Shown here one piece after another: positions 10,201 to 17,700 of a stretch of DNA of 26,467 bases. Position 1 is the first letter of the stretch. Every line of letters starts with the position of its first letter. The notes beneath the pieces were generated by a model. It made no database searches. It was not told where the DNA came from and saw only the letters and a program-made list of their open reading frames with translations. The DNA comes from a virus. The stretch covers positions 1 through 26,467 of IMG/VR virus record IMGVR_UViG_3300035145_002390; one strand, written 5' to 3'. The position numbers and the translations under genes are program-made.

Positions 10201-13176
10201 GTATATGCAATTAGATTGAATGCTGATCAATTTAAGGTTGCAGAATCTGCTGCTAATGCAAATTCTGGAACTGGTGTTACCTTTACCGATCACGGTGGAG
10301 GTAATGCTCACACCTTTGAGATGTTTAAGAAACTCAGTAAGTCAGTTGTTAGTATCAATGGTGTTGTTCAGAGTCCAATTGCATTTACAGACATCAACTA
10401 TGATTTGGAAGATAATGGTGGATCAATCACTGGTCTGACATCTTTCTTCTCAATCTCTGGTATTTCCTCTATTTTACCTGGAGATATCTTCAAGGTTGAT
10501 GATGAGTATATGAAGGTTGAAAGTGTTGGTCTTGGAACTACATCTGTTGGACCAATTTCTGGAACTGGCAACTTCAATGTTGTAAAGGTTGAGAGAGGAT
10601 TTGTTGGAACTTCTGCTACAGTCCACGATGATGGCGCTACTGCAAGAATCTTCCTTGGTTCATTTAACATTGTCAAGAGTAAAATTCACTTTACTGAACC
10701 ACCAAGAGGTGATTTAGGACAACTGATTGGTCTTGATAATCTTCCCAAGTCTAAATCTTCATTCGGTGGAAGAGTATATCTTAGACAAAACTATGATACC
10801 AACCAGGTATTTGATGACATCTCCAAAGACTTCACTGGAATTGGTAAAACTTATACCGTAACTGTTGCTGGTCTCAACACAACTGGTATTGAAACTGGAA
10901 GTGGTGTGGTCTTTATCAACGATATCTTCCAAAAACCATCAACATCTAACAATCTTGGAAATAACTACGACTTTGAACAAGGTGCTGCTGGTATTTCTAG
11001 TGTTGTCTTCACTGGTATTACTTCATCTAACGGTCAGTTAATTCTATCTGAAGATAATATTAACAAGAATCAACTTCCTAGAGGTGGAGTCATTGTTTCT
11101 CTTGGATCTACACCTGGTCTTGGATTTGCACCTCTTGTTGGTGCTGCTGTAACCGCAGTTGTTTCTGGTGGTGCAATTCAATCCGTTGGTCTTGGAAGCA
11201 CTGATATTCACGGATCTGGATATCGTGGAGCATCAGTTTCAATTGGAATTACTGAATTTGGTGGATCACCCGGATCTGGTGCAGATGTCTCTGCAGTCGT
11301 TGGTGCTGGTGGAACCTTGATCTTTACGGTCAACTCTGGTGGATCTGGATACACAAATCCAATTGTAAGTATTCCAGCACCATCCTACGAAAATCTGGAA
11401 GTTGTTGGTGTATCGCGTCGTGGTATTGGAGCAACAACAGGAACAGGTAAGGGTCTGCTCTTGACTCTTGATGTTGGATCCGCTTCTACAACTGGCATCG
11501 GATCAACTCTATTTGAAGTTAAAGACTTCAAGATTTCTAGACCTGGTTATTCATTCCGACCTGGTGATAAATTTAAACCAGTTGGACTTGTAACTGACAA
11601 GGGACTTGCTTCTCCACTTGCAGACTTTGAGTTAGAAGTTCTTGATACTTTCTCTGATTCTTTCTCTTCTTGGTCATTTGGTGAGTTGGACTTTATTGAT
11701 CCAATCTCAGATCTTCAGGATGGATCAAGAAGAAGATTCCCACTTTATTTTGAAGGTGAATTATTGAGTTTTGAACTTGGATCAGATCCAGAATTGGATC
11801 TCAATGCAGTTCTTTTGATCTTTGTCAATGGTGTTATTCAAGAACCTGGTTCTCACTACCAGTTTAGTGGTGGTACATCCTTCAAGTTTGAGACTGCACC
11901 AAAAGCAGAGGATAATGTCTCCATCTTCTTCTATAGAGGAACACGCGGCACTGATAGTGTTTCGGTTGAAATTCTCGAAACTATTAAAGAAGGTGATGAA
12001 TTGCAGTTGATGCAGTTTAGTAATGTTGTTACTCAAAACCGTAGAAGCATTGCAGGCATCGTTACTTCTGACTTGGTTGAAACAAACCTCTATGCTGGTC
12101 AGGGAGTTAGTGATTCAGTTTCTAGACCATTTGACTGGTATAAGCAAAAAGTAGATAAGTTTATCAATAATAACTTTGTCTACAAGACAAGACCTTCGAT
12201 TGAACCACACGTTTATCCAACTGCAAGAATTATTGGTGATGTTTCATCTTCTGCCAGTGAGATTTTTGTTGATGATGCACAGTTCTTCAACTATGAAGAA
12301 AATGAGTCTTCAATCGTTATTGATTCTGTAGATGCTCTCATTGTAAATGGCGGTGCTTCAGATCCAGTAGCAGCGGCAATCACCGCAACAGTTTCCGCAG
12401 GAGGAACAATTAGTGCTCTCACAGTCACTAGTGGTGGTTCAGGTTATGTTGGAACTGCAGTAACAGTTTCAATCTCCGCACCAAAATCTGTAGGTGTTGG
12501 TGTTGGAACTACTGCTTCTGCAACGATTCCTGTTTCAAACGGTTCTCTTAGTGGAACTGCAAATATCACAAATCCTGGATTTGGATATACATATACACTT
12601 CCTCCAACTGTTCTAGCACCAACAACCAACACCATCTACGAAAATATCACCTCAATTGACATTGTTCAAGGTGGATCTGGTATTGTTACTGGTATTACCA
12701 CTGTTGCTGGAACTGGTGGTCAGGGAACACTGGGTATTAAGTTCTTCTTGAATGCTTCAAGTAATAGTGAATACTCAAACTTCCAAAATGGTTATCCAAT
12801 CTTCATCACAGACACTATTGTCGGTAGTGGAGTAACTTCTATCAATAACGCACAAGACGTTGCAGTTGTTGGTGTAGGAACAACCTTTGTGGATAACGTC
12901 TATATTGTTAGAAACTTCTCTGCTGCTGCGGCAAATGCAGAGTTTGTTGCTGATATTCTTTCAACCACAGCATCAGCTTCAGAAATTCCTGCAACTGGAT
13001 TTGTCACTTGCGGAAGATTCTCCTGGGGTCGTCTCGCGGGCGTTGCAAGAGCAAGTTCACCAATCTCCATTGGTGTTACTGGTCTTACATTCTCAGGTCT
13101 CAGCACGTATCCGACTATTCAAAGAAGAACATTCGGACATAGAGACTCTGGCGCTCTTAGAAACGATCTGGGATAA
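1285..13176 (+). CDS. Giant gp7-like baseplate wedge protein with YHYH domain and repeat arrays
   Basis: This single uninterrupted frame encodes 3963 residues, nearly four times T4 gp7 (about 1030), and takes gene 7's position between gp6 and gp8. The start is ATG 1285, with AGAGGA at 1273-1278 as ribosome binding site. Residues 1 to about 330 form a conserved-looking N-terminal region (VKVQQIVDSQLPEFLRAESP, then a helical stretch near 160-215). From about 600 the chain is nearly all beta-rich repeat modules: roughly thirteen GSGY-type motifs, about seven HGF-x-x-GD-x-V-x-Y motifs, several 'IGDE-x-I-x-Y ... RG' motifs, and three tandem copies of a domain of about 128 residues (2520-2860). A YHYH-type domain lies near 1185-1355. 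There is no signal peptide or membrane segment. The role, wedge initiator and probably peripheral baseplate arms, is inferred from synteny and from what I recall of marine T4-like phages. No catalytic domain is evident, so 'virion structural protein' is the safe minimum. Confidence 0.8.
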   Translation: MIQTGFEQRVKVQQIVDSQLPEFLRAESPKSIDFLKQYYISQEYQGGPTDIAENLDQYLTLDNFTQEVISGKTTLYSDITASADTIQVYSTKGFPNEYGLFKIGDEIITYTGLTTNTFTGCIRGFSGIQTYRTDLNREELVFKETNKAAHDGGVEVQNLSALFLQEFYKKLKYTFTPGLEDSDFVDDLDVNNFIKESNSLYKAKGTKESFKILFNVLYGETPTVVDLERYLFKPSDAQFSRREIVVAERISGDPNNLVGQTITNSADSATRASVSEVEIFTRTGIGTYYKLNLFVGFTDADTVEGTFKVQPKVKAINSVSVGSSVITVDSTVGFGSTGTIVSGDNTIYYGEKTINQFLQCTGVDNAIGVTDDIRQDQVFFGFENGDVSKKVELRIGGVLSNFEAVGKPSLVSEGQIIRVKNIGEVIKNPETDKSFKETFANSWIYNTSVRFEVDSINGSTYTLKSTIEKSSLKVGDIVDILQGSTQTIEAADAEILTVSGKSVTLGNLGGFTPATGVDYTIRRKLNTASSTGVPLAYDGVTADVQNVYLENEETFYVASNSLPSYEIAKDIKSATIASASGSALENFNSNTLRYTTLSFSSSVPFITGDEVQYTASNDTLIGLSEKTYYVKVLNPDNKIELYESPSFIESNTPIGFESVSATGSHTFTLASQKSGSLQPQRLLKKFPNSQNIKNGAGTKTLPGTTGMLVNGVEISNYKSDDKIFFGPIKEVVRLNAGDDYDVINPPTVTLGDSVVSGGTTALVQPVIRGSVKSVLVDPQDFDIRRVQSVTISGGNGSGAILEPILDTKYREVEFDARESTVGGGIDITDDTITFTKNHNLRNGDKVIYNRNGNAEIGIGSFDGSNTNQTSTLHSGSAYFVELVNTSTVKLYETFDDFNSGISTVGFTTSVTQGIHKLRLFNPKQTLREIKVINPGSGYENRKLTVKPTGISTTYSTVNFHNHGFKDGDIIVYTADTTAIGGLTSGNEHHILKLDNNSFRLSDPGVGTTAFTNNYKRRKFVELTTQGVGNHNFAYRDISLTIDAEFDGVTGVITATPQVRGEIVDLYLYETGTGYGSTILNFHKLPDVTFKSGKDVEIKPIISGGKIVSVQITNPGSEYTSAPDLTVDGVGIGAKLRAIVANEKVTSVVILNEGVGYDVNTSIAATSIGSKASARASVRDLTVDHNARFGNELVSEDTAGLKYNLVGYSTQIGGDAFQDAAGTHSPIIGWAYDGNPIYGPFGHANPLDINSDIVQLSTGYTKSSANVVDRPSGFADGFFVEDYKYDNSGNLDQYNGRFAKTPEFPNGVYAYFAGISTNFGTGTTQPEFPYFIGHFYRSEPITQNVDQTFDFNSSKLRRNTLPYRADSLFASNDFIVEPNEFIAQRAIVDSISSGSVNDFKVIEPGSGYAINDVASFAGQGGLSAYVSEIKGKSIVDVNTTTETFTDCVVTRSNDSEVKLTFTSTHNINDGDSIAISGLSTYIKGLTKTHSVGVTTETLFLIADVASNATVGFVTDIYVSNVPEIISVGSTIGIGTERLEVLNIFSGSKVLRVARGLSGAGHTSSTAVKEVSNTITVPLNTKDFSSNVNEEYYFNAASQIGIGATAGIGVSFVYAVGADARSISIPTQSIYLPDHPFTTNQPVVLAAPVGASKISASDTASSTQFNIPDSTTQNLFVINKGRDYIGLATQVGVTTNGLFFRSFSPNGDSDDYKYSIAPRYDQVTAKAQKITATVAVSTAHGLSDGDTISLDVRPNLSVGIGVSTGILVKRNADEAKILVNPVGFTSAVVGTAKSELSITSHGFKTGEKVFYNSSDLIVSGLETGSYYVYRIDDDTIQLSETYNDSISTPPTIVSFGSTGGAGQELAKINPQIPVIKNNNLVFDLSDESLDGYNFKIFYDNKFHNELVSVGGTVTDFSVTGVGTIGIGTTGTGTLTLKYSSQLPSKLYYTLEKSGYISSADTFVSNYSEILFVDSKYNGNYAIAGVGTTTFQVALDQVPEDSAYVASDLAFAEYTTNSPTARGGVHQMRITSGGEGYKDLPDFVSIASTDGINATILPVSETIGNINEVTIKDQGFDFSADKTLSPEAFVSSNYRLRNRNTISAINVIDGGQNYISAPDLIIVNRDGVEVDSGLLEANLQGSSITSVTIGDAPKGLSEVVNTVFAINNTNGVGIDSCTSSPTGIVTCRLQTPILGFNTAPFAVGDKIFVEGITKIGTDGQGFNSADHGFKFFPVTKFTNTNPAEVEFDMTGIATGAGIAVTTQNSYATLIRQSNYPTFEVVQTPLELVDGEKILTLDTATNQFVERDLEVVSNEGELLKIYGSYDLSLNEKLLGKTSGAEVTVDSIEENRGFFNIDYSLETDIGWREETGKLNLDSQVTADNDYYQNLSYTVKSSQTFEKIIDPVNRLLHTSGMKNFSDTGITNNINAGIGTTVSSTSIALLDIISDKRVDVVKSFDFGLDVDVLNGRSKFIKLENKKLADFIKCDTNRVLIVDDVKNQFSNNDDTEDLFVNLDAINFTDGYARYLLQVRSVDNKEMQATEVVVVPSQDRKSFLTVEKANITIGQANNNNTNTTLSLGEFIADANNLALQFVPTEPYETDYDIKILKNEFNTTLTGINTRTVGFADLVGVTTTVGVGTTVSLVVRDANITEGIYANVEVVNTATQLRSVVELYMDHDGTDTSVSEFYFDNDNTTELSDNFIGTFKGNISSGVLSLDFTNSTGSDSVLVRTRAVGFGSTSVGVGTYRFLTASQPAESEKSGRLQTNFAQTVGISTPISVSNSDVTTLKTLARVGYGNTSALHQLLVTHDGTSAYTVQYPYLSIGSTSGIGTFGANISNNDLLLNFFPDPTISGSQEIVVQTYTEVLQTTRDLENVADILTYGPVNEKLTVSGYNALNGERGNATAFDMKYEGTPIFAKTFNPSDTTILDKGTGIFTIQDHFFQTGERLIYEPGSTFTGVAGTAMNRAGVSVGLATEVYAIRLNADQFKVAESAANANSGTGVTFTDHGGGNAHTFEMFKKLSKSVVSINGVVQSPIAFTDINYDLEDNGGSITGLTSFFSISGISSILPGDIFKVDDEYMKVESVGLGTTSVGPISGTGNFNVVKVERGFVGTSATVHDDGATARIFLGSFNIVKSKIHFTEPPRGDLGQLIGLDNLPKSKSSFGGRVYLRQNYDTNQVFDDISKDFTGIGKTYTVTVAGLNTTGIETGSGVVFINDIFQKPSTSNNLGNNYDFEQGAAGISSVVFTGITSSNGQLILSEDNINKNQLPRGGVIVSLGSTPGLGFAPLVGAAVTAVVSGGAIQSVGLGSTDIHGSGYRGASVSIGITEFGGSPGSGADVSAVVGAGGTLIFTVNSGGSGYTNPIVSIPAPSYENLEVVGVSRRGIGATTGTGKGLLLTLDVGSASTTGIGSTLFEVKDFKISRPGYSFRPGDKFKPVGLVTDKGLASPLADFELEVLDTFSDSFSSWSFGELDFIDPISDLQDGSRRRFPLYFEGELLSFELGSDPELDLNAVLLIFVNGVIQEPGSHYQFSGGTSFKFETAPKAEDNVSIFFYRGTRGTDSVSVEILETIKEGDELQLMQFSNVVTQNRRSIAGIVTSDLVETNLYAGQGVSDSVSRPFDWYKQKVDKFINNNFVYKTRPSIEPHVYPTARIIGDVSSSASEIFVDDAQFFNYEENESSIVIDSVDALIVNGGASDPVAAAITATVSAGGTISALTVTSGGSGYVGTAVTVSISAPKSVGVGVGTTASATIPVSNGSLSGTANITNPGFGYTYTLPPTVLAPTTNTIYENITSIDIVQGGSGIVTGITTVAGTGGQGTLGIKFFLNASSNSEYSNFQNGYPIFITDTIVGSGVTSINNAQDVAVVGVGTTFVDNVYIVRNFSAAAANAEFVADILSTTASASEIPATGFVTCGRFSWGRLAGVARASSPISIGVTGLTFSGLSTYPTIQRRTFGHRDSGALRNDLG
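4840..5310 (+). other. YHYH-type domain within the gp7-like protein
   Basis: Residues about 1185-1355 of the giant protein carry the hallmarks of the YHYH family. These are THSPIIGWAYDG at 1222-1233, followed directly by NPIYGPFG (1234-1241), and later a DQYNGRFAKTPEFPNGVYAYF segment whose N-G-R-x(n)-P-x-G-x-Y-x-Y-F pattern matches the family's second conserved block. It ends with FPYFIGHFYRSEP, which resembles the family's terminal 'PY-x-x-G' block. The domain is found in many bacterial exported proteins and has no assigned biochemical function that I can state. Embedded here among beta repeats, it may be a surface-exposed insert on the baseplate. Confidence 0.75.
8842..9860 (+). repeat. Three tandem copies of a beta-rich domain of about 128 residues
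   Basis: Residues about 2520-2604, 2661-2727 and 2791-2859 of the giant protein align to one another. Copies 2 and 3 share HDGT (residues 2673 and 2804), which corresponds to QDRK (2545) in copy 1. Each copy then has a G-E/T-F turn (LGEF near 2575, IGTF near 2699, IGTF near 2826) followed by an 'A/G-N-x-L-x-L-x-F' strand. The spacing between equivalent positions is 124-131 residues. The copies are diverged in sequence, so this is an old internal duplication and not a recent DNA repeat. Confidence 0.65.
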
Positions 13177-13178
13177 AG

Positions 13179-13186
13179 TATAAATA
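13179..13186 (+). promoter_or_regulatory. T4-type late promoter upstream of gene 8
   Basis: There is an exact TATAAATA, the T4 late promoter -10 octamer, in the 28-base gap between the giant gene and gene 8. By T4 spacing, transcription would start near 13192, leaving a leader of about 13 bases before ATG 13205. There is no purine-rich ribosome binding site in that leader. Family knowledge is that such promoters are read by the sliding-clamp-coupled late sigma factor (gp55 type). Confidence 0.8.
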
Positions 13187-13204
13187 TAGAAAAAAGCTAG
13201 CACG

Positions 13205-14752
13205 ATGGCGGCCATTGTAACCGATCAGTTTAGAATATTGAATGCGGAAAATTTCGTAAATTCCGTCACGAATACTTCTAATTCATATTATGTCTTTGTG
13301 GGATTAGCAAATCCTACAGAAAGTGGTTTTGGGAAGTCTTCTACTTGGGACACAAACACTCCAAGTCCTATTGATAACTTTGAGTATCAAGGATTTGTAA
13401 GTGATAATATGTCCTTTGGTAGGAAAGTTACTTCCTCAAATATTAGAAGAGTTGTTAGAAGAATAAACTGGACTCAAGGAACGCGATATGAAATGTATCG
13501 CCACGACTATAGTATTAATAGTTTGTCTCCTGTGTCTAAGTCTGCAAGACTATATGATGCAAACTACTATGTAATGAATAGTGAGTTTAAAGTTTATACT
13601 TGTATCGACAACGGTTCTTCTGGTATTTCCACAACAGGTAATGCATCATTAGATGAACCGACATTCACTGATCTTGAACCTTCAAAAGCAGGTGTTAGTG
13701 GTGATGGATATGTTTGGAAGTATCTGTTCTCAGTCTCTCCAAGTGATGTTATTAAGTTTGACTCTACAGAATATATCACATTGCCTAATGATTGGGAAAC
13801 AACAACCAATGCTCAGATTGCCGCAGTCAGAGACAATGGTGATTCTACGGTTAACGAGAATCAGTTAAAGAAAATCTATATTGATGAACGTGGTGCTGGA
13901 TATTCTCAAGGAACACACGAATTAGATATCTTGGGTGATGGCACTGGAGGAAAAGCGATCCTTGATGTTGATGCTCAAGGAAGAATCACTAGTGCTTCAG
14001 TTTCTTCTGGTGGTAAGAACTATTCTTTTGGAATGGTTGATCTTGGATCAATTAACTCCAACTCCACAACCAAAGCAAAACTGGTTCCAATCATCCCACC
14101 TTCAAAAGGTCACGGATATGACATTTATCAGGAACTGGGTGCAGAACGTGTTCTTCTTTATGCACGCTTTGATGATTCCACTAAAGATTTCCCAGTAGAC
14201 ACAACAATATCTCAAATTGGTGTTGTAAAGAATCCAACATCTGTTGGTTCTACTTCAGTATTTACTGACAATCAATATTCATCAATGGGTGCAATTAAGT
14301 TCTCAACAACTTCTGGCACTCTTGCAATCGGTGATGTTCTAAGTCAGAGCGTAACTGGTGGAACTGCTAAAGGTTATGTTTTCTCATATGATACTGAAAC
14401 TAAAGTTGTTAAGTATGTTCAGGACAGATCATTGTTCCTGAATCAAACAACATTTGATCAAACTGATTATGTTGGTGTGACAACTTCTGCTAATGTATAT
14501 TCATTTGCTTCAAGTGCAAATGCTGTAACCAGCGATGGTGGTTTCTCTGGAACGATTGATACTGGATTCACTGGAGTTTCTACAAATCCAACAGGATCAA
14601 AGGTTGTTTCTTTGGGTGTTAACTTCGCAAGTGGAGTTGCTACACCAGAGATAAATAAAGGATCAGGGGACATCATCTATATTGACAATAGACCTGCTAT
14701 CTCCAGAAACTCAAGACAAAAAGAAGACGTTAAAATCATCCTGGAATTCTAA
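13205..14752 (+). CDS. 8: Baseplate wedge subunit gp8 (T4-like)
   Basis: This 515-residue protein begins MAAIVTDQFRILNAENFVNS and continues with the SNSYYVFVGL, FGRKVTSSNIRRVVRRINW and YEMYRHDYS segments expected of T4-like gp8. In T4, gp8 is a dimeric wedge component bound to gp6, gp7 and gp10. It is longer than T4 gp8 (334 residues). Part of the extra length is an insertion of GSGY-type beta motifs: GAGY near 230 and GGKNY near 269, separated by a 'GDGTGGKAILDVDAQGRI' turn. The same module type fills the neighbouring giant protein. The start is the first ATG after the late promoter at 13179-13186; no Shine-Dalgarno is seen. The stop at 14750-14752 lies three bases before the next gene. Confidence 0.88.
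   Translation: MAAIVTDQFRILNAENFVNSVTNTSNSYYVFVGLANPTESGFGKSSTWDTNTPSPIDNFEYQGFVSDNMSFGRKVTSSNIRRVVRRINWTQGTRYEMYRHDYSINSLSPVSKSARLYDANYYVMNSEFKVYTCIDNGSSGISTTGNASLDEPTFTDLEPSKAGVSGDGYVWKYLFSVSPSDVIKFDSTEYITLPNDWETTTNAQIAAVRDNGDSTVNENQLKKIYIDERGAGYSQGTHELDILGDGTGGKAILDVDAQGRITSASVSSGGKNYSFGMVDLGSINSNSTTKAKLVPIIPPSKGHGYDIYQELGAERVLLYARFDDSTKDFPVDTTISQIGVVKNPTSVGSTSVFTDNQYSSMGAIKFSTTSGTLAIGDVLSQSVTGGTAKGYVFSYDTETKVVKYVQDRSLFLNQTTFDQTDYVGVTTSANVYSFASSANAVTSDGGFSGTIDTGFTGVSTNPTGSKVVSLGVNFASGVATPEINKGSGDIIYIDNRPAISRNSRQKEDVKIILEF
14650..14657 (+). promoter_or_regulatory. Candidate internal late promoter (GATAAATA)
   Basis: GATAAATA is one base from the T4 late consensus. It lies inside the 3' end of gene 8, about 100 bases before the ATG of the DUF4815-type gene. 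Its distance to the next start is almost the same as that of the candidate inside gene 6. A chance occurrence in AT-rich coding DNA cannot be excluded. Confidence 0.35.
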
Positions 14753-14755
14753 AAA

Positions 14756-17700
14756 ATGCCACAAAAAACGAATCTCAATATAAGCCCATATTTTGATGAT
14801 TTTGATAAGGACGATAATTTTTATCGTGTCTTATTCAAACCAGGATCGCCTGTTCAAGCGAGAGAACTGACAACTCTGCAGTCTATTCTGCAGAATCAGA
14901 TAGAAAATTTTGGTAGTCATATTTTCAAAGAAGGATCGATGGTGATCCCTGGAAATATCAACTATGATGGCGAATATACCTCAGTAAAAATCAACTCAGA
15001 TTATCTGGGAATTCCTGTAACAGCATATGCAGATAAACTAGTAGGGAAAAGATTAAAAGGACAAACTTCAGGTGTAACTGCGAGTATTGATAAATTCCTG
15101 GATGTTTCTCCTAGTGAAGGAATTACAGATCTGACACTATTTGTTAGATATCACGATTCTAGTGATGTTGGAGAGATTTCAACTTTCAGCGATGGAGAAG
15201 TTTTAATCGTTGAAGAAAGTTTTACTTATGGAAATACTGCTGTAAATGCAGGAGACACAGTTGCTACAGTTGTTGCTGAAGATGCTGCAGCGATCGGTAG
15301 TAATGTTTCGATCGGTCAAGGTGTTTATTTTATCAGAGGAACATTTGTTGATGTTGCCACAGATAAAATTGTTCTGGATGCATATAGTAACAATCCATCT
15401 TTCCGAGTTGGTCTAGAAATTACTGAAGAACTCATCACTGCAAAGGATGATAGTTCTCTCTATGATAATGCAAAGGGATTTTCTAACTTTGCTGCACCTG
15501 GTGCAGATAGACTGAAGATTTCTACAAAACTTTCGAAAAAACTTCTTACTGATTACGACGATAAGACATTTGTTGAATTAATTAGAATTGAAGATGGTGA
15601 AATTAAGAAGTTACAGAATACTTCTGTTTACAGCGTAATCAAAGATTATTTTGCAAAGAGAACCTTTGAAGAGTCTGGAGACTATTCTCTTGGAAACTTT
15701 GGTGTTAGCACATCAGAGATTTTGAATGATAGAATGTCTAATGAAGGTGTATATTTTGATGATCAAATAACTGATCAAGGTAATACTCCTTCTGAAGATC
15801 TGTATGCGGTAAAACTTTCTGCAGGCAAAGCATACGTCAAAGGATTTGATGTAGAGACTATTTCAACAACAGTTCTTGATGTAGAAAAACCAAGAGATAC
15901 AAGATCAGAAACAGATGTTTTAGTTCCATTTGAGTTTGGAACACTTTTGAGACTTAATAATGTCAATGGAACCCCTTTCATTGGTGTTGATAATAATGAT
16001 AATCTTGTCGGTTTACACAATCAAAGAAAAACAACAGCAAACGCAACTGGTGGTTCTGGAACTCAAATTGGTAGAGCAAGAATTTATTCTTTCGGATTAA
16101 GCGATGCTCCATATTCGGATGCATCATCACAGTTTGATCTTTACTTGTTCGATGTTCAAACTTTTACAGAATTAACTCTTAATTCTTCAGTATCAAATGC
16201 ACAACTTCCAGACTCTTCATTTGTTGAAGGTGTAAGCAGTGGTGCATCAGGTTTTGCAAATGCTCAGGGTGGTGGTAGTGATACCGTCAATCTTGTTCAA
16301 ACAACAGGAACATTTATTGCTGGTGAGCAATTAAGAATCAATGGTACTATTTTAGTTTCAAGATCTGTTAAAAGAGTTAGAACTTTTGGTATTGAAGATA
16401 TTAAGTCCGTATTCCAAGATTCTACCGCAGTTGATTCAGAACTGAAATCTGATTTCTCCGGTGATTTGATTCTTCAGAGAAAAACAGCACCAAACTTCAG
16501 TATCGCAGATCAAATTACTATTAGTTCTGCTGGTATTGCCACAGTTGCTGGTAAGAACTTTGTTGGCATCAAGAGTGATGCAATCATCAGATACCAAACT
16601 TCAAGTCTGTCGGTTCCAACATTTAACAGAGTTGAAAGTGTTGCTGCTGATGGATTGTCAATGACATTAGCAGTAACATCTGATGTTGCCAATGTATGTG
16701 ATGGTAACATCGTTGCAGGAACAGTCAATTTTACAATTGGTGCTCCTATTGTAAGAAATAAAGGTGGTATGTACGCACCTTTAGAACAAACTGATGTTTC
16801 TACAGTTGGTCTCTCTGGATCAAATCTTGTAGTATCCACTCAAATTAGAGAAAAGTCTACCAGTGCTGCTGGGGAACTGAGTTTGGTTCCTGGAGACACT
16901 GGTATTACCAGTTCTAGATACGAAACATTTGATGCTGAGCGTTACTCAATTCATTATTCTGATGGAAGCACTGAAGATTTAACTTCTGATCAATTTACCT
17001 TGGGTACTGATGGTAATGTTACCATTAAAGGTTTGACAGCATCACAGTCAAGTAATGTCACTGTCAATGCAACTGTTAAGAAAATTGGTATAACTGAAAA
17101 GAGAAAAGATTATGTTAGAAGTGAAAAAATTAACATCACTAGATGTCAAAGTGGAGTTACAACTTCTCTAACAGGATTGACGCAGAGTGATTTCTTTGGA
17201 ACAAGAATTGAAGACAAAGAAATTTCCCTCAACGTTGCTGATGTTGTAAAAGTTATTGCTGTCTATGAGTCGCTTGATACCAATGCTCCAGTTTTAGATA
17301 AACTGGCATTCCCAGCTGGTCTCGCTTTAAATACAAATTCTATCCTTGGTGAAAAAATTCTTGGTAAAGAAACTGGTGCTTTAGCGCAGATCGTCACAAG
17401 ATCTTCTGCAACAGAAGTTGAAATTGTATATTTGAATGATTCTAAGTTCTCAGTTGGAGAATTAGTAGAGTTTGAAGAATCAAATATTACTTCAATTATT
17501 TCTACCATCACTATTGGCAATTATCAGGATGTAACTAGACATTACACTCTTGATAAAGGACAAAGGGAAGAATTTTATGACTACGGACGTATTGTAAAAT
17601 CTAACGATGGATATACTCCAACACGCAGACTACTTGTTATTTTTGATTACTACCTTGTACCTAGTAACGATACTGGCGATATTTACACTGTAAACTCTTA

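Noticed and set aside
1285-13176. Possibility that the giant frame is an assembly artefact joining several genes
   Set aside because: There is no internal stop, frameshift or exact long DNA repeat visible; the codon style is uniform, and very large proteins at this position are, as I recall, normal in marine T4-like phages.
13177-13204. Possible tRNA or small RNA in the gap before gene 8
   Set aside because: The gap is only 28 bases and is explained by the late promoter and leader. No tRNA-like structure was seen here or in the other gaps (22807-22875 and 25237-25297).
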